Of a DNA stretch of 52,378 bases, positions 52,223 through 52,378 are shown piece after piece. Source of the stretch: an uncultured Erysipelotrichaceae bacterium (GTDB lineage: Bacteria > Bacillota_I > Bacilli_A > RFN20 > CAG-826); assembly GCA_902768335.1 (NCBI GenBank), contig CACXKR010000005.1, positions 1 to 52,378 of the forward strand. Direction: 5' to 3'. The notes beneath the pieces are model-generated. The model searched no databases. It was not told where the DNA came from and saw nothing but the letters and a program-made list of their open reading frames with translations. The position numbers were made by a program, and so were the translations under genes. The first letter of the stretch is position 1, and each line of letters begins with the position of its first letter.

Positions 52223-52378
52223 ACAGTTCAAAAAGAGACTCAATACCCCATGTCAGTCTTATACTGATGTGGGGTTTTATATTTGAGACAATACATAGGA
52301 CGCTCATAATTGTAGTAATTTATGTAATCTTTTATCAAAGATAAAACATCATCACACTTCTTTAAGTTAAAGTCGATA
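52220..52378 (-). mobile_element. IS3-family insertion sequence, one end (continues past the window)
   Basis: The sequence from about 52220 (TAGACAGTTCAAAAAGAGAC) looks like a terminal inverted repeat of an IS150-like element and leads directly into the 3' end of a transposase gene on the minus strand. The other end and target duplication lie outside the window, so the exact boundary is a guess. Confidence 0.7.
52240..52378 (-). CDS. IS3-family transposase, C-terminal part (partial)
   Basis: The last 45 codons of a minus-strand frame ending with TGA at 52240-52242. The peptide includes LIKDYINYYNYERPMYCLKY and ends KTPHQYKTDMGY, the C-terminal region of IS3-family OrfB integrases (Y-I-x-Y-Y-N-x-x-R, then K-T-P). 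Catalytic residues lie beyond the window edge, so intactness cannot be judged. A hairpin-like repeat (52246-52276) sits in the coding end. Confidence 0.82.
   Translation of the reverse strand, partial: IDFNLKKCDDVLSLIKDYINYYNYERPMYCLKYKTPHQYKTDMGY

Noticed and set aside
52246-52276. Hairpin near the right edge as a terminator of rdgB
   Set aside because: The repeat ACCCCATGTCAGT/ACTGATGTGGGGT has two mismatches, encodes the conserved C-terminus of an IS3 transposase on the other strand, and lies within the mobile element.

Overview
This window is an AT-rich, densely packed chromosomal segment of a low-GC Gram-positive bacterium. Gene order and protein content point to an uncultured member of the Bacilli close to the Mollicutes (an RF39-, Izemoplasma-, Acholeplasma- or Erysipelotrichales-like lineage); this placement is inferred by eye. 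TGA is used as a stop codon (for example in the ATGA overlaps of the cysteine desulfurase with thiI, tyrS with the lipoprotein gene, and atpB with atpE), so the standard bacterial code applies rather than the Mycoplasma code. Two blocks match Bacillus subtilis gene order: thiI-nifZ-ezrA-rpsD-tyrS-ccpA, and rqcH/gmk-priA-(rsmB)-rlmN-prpC-prkC-rsgA-rpe-...-rpmB.

Layout. Positions 1-5119 hold the first codons of an unknown gene, then thiI, cysteine desulfurase and ezrA on the minus strand and rpsD on the plus strand behind a long structured leader. Positions 5176-18168 form a long minus-strand cluster read as glgC-glgD-glgA-leuS-coaX-pepV-trmB-pncB, then a promoter, then ccpA-like lacI-tyrS-lipoprotein. 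Positions 18269-20864 carry a large GT-C-like membrane protein and a divergent small membrane protein; both appear to have leaderless promoters. rpmB follows. Positions 21159-30558 are one minus-strand operon: gmk-priA-His-rich protein-degenerate rsmB-rlmN-PP2C-Ser/Thr kinase-rsgA-rpe-membrane protein. Then come an rqcH-like NFACT gene, trmL, inorganic pyrophosphatase and a thioredoxin-fold lipoprotein.

Positions 33959-40682 hold a complete F1Fo ATP synthase operon (atpI-B-E-F-H-A-G-D-C). Its b subunit has a lipoprotein signal, and its c subunit has the two-carboxylate motif known from a Na+-driven rotor. Next are a PPi-type phosphofructokinase and a divergent nucleoside kinase, with a consensus cre site between them. 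A yigZ-pepP-glpK-DUF5677 operon follows, then CPBP protease, TraX-like protein, thioredoxin, tRNA-Asp, tRNA-Gly, a Na+/Ca2+-type exchanger and rdgB. The right edge enters an IS3-family insertion sequence whose end meets the rdgB stop codon.

The genes suggest a fermentative cell that makes glycogen (GlgC/D/A), runs PPi-linked glycolysis, uses glycerol, regulates carbon flow through CcpA, and probably couples its ATP synthase to Na+. I found no CRISPR array, prophage or obvious defence island. The most unusual items are an RsmB-family protein that has lost all its methyltransferase motifs, a His/Cys-tailed protein in the slot usually held by def-fmt, the c-subunit ion site, and several leaderless promoters. 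All domain and motif calls are by eye, without database searches.
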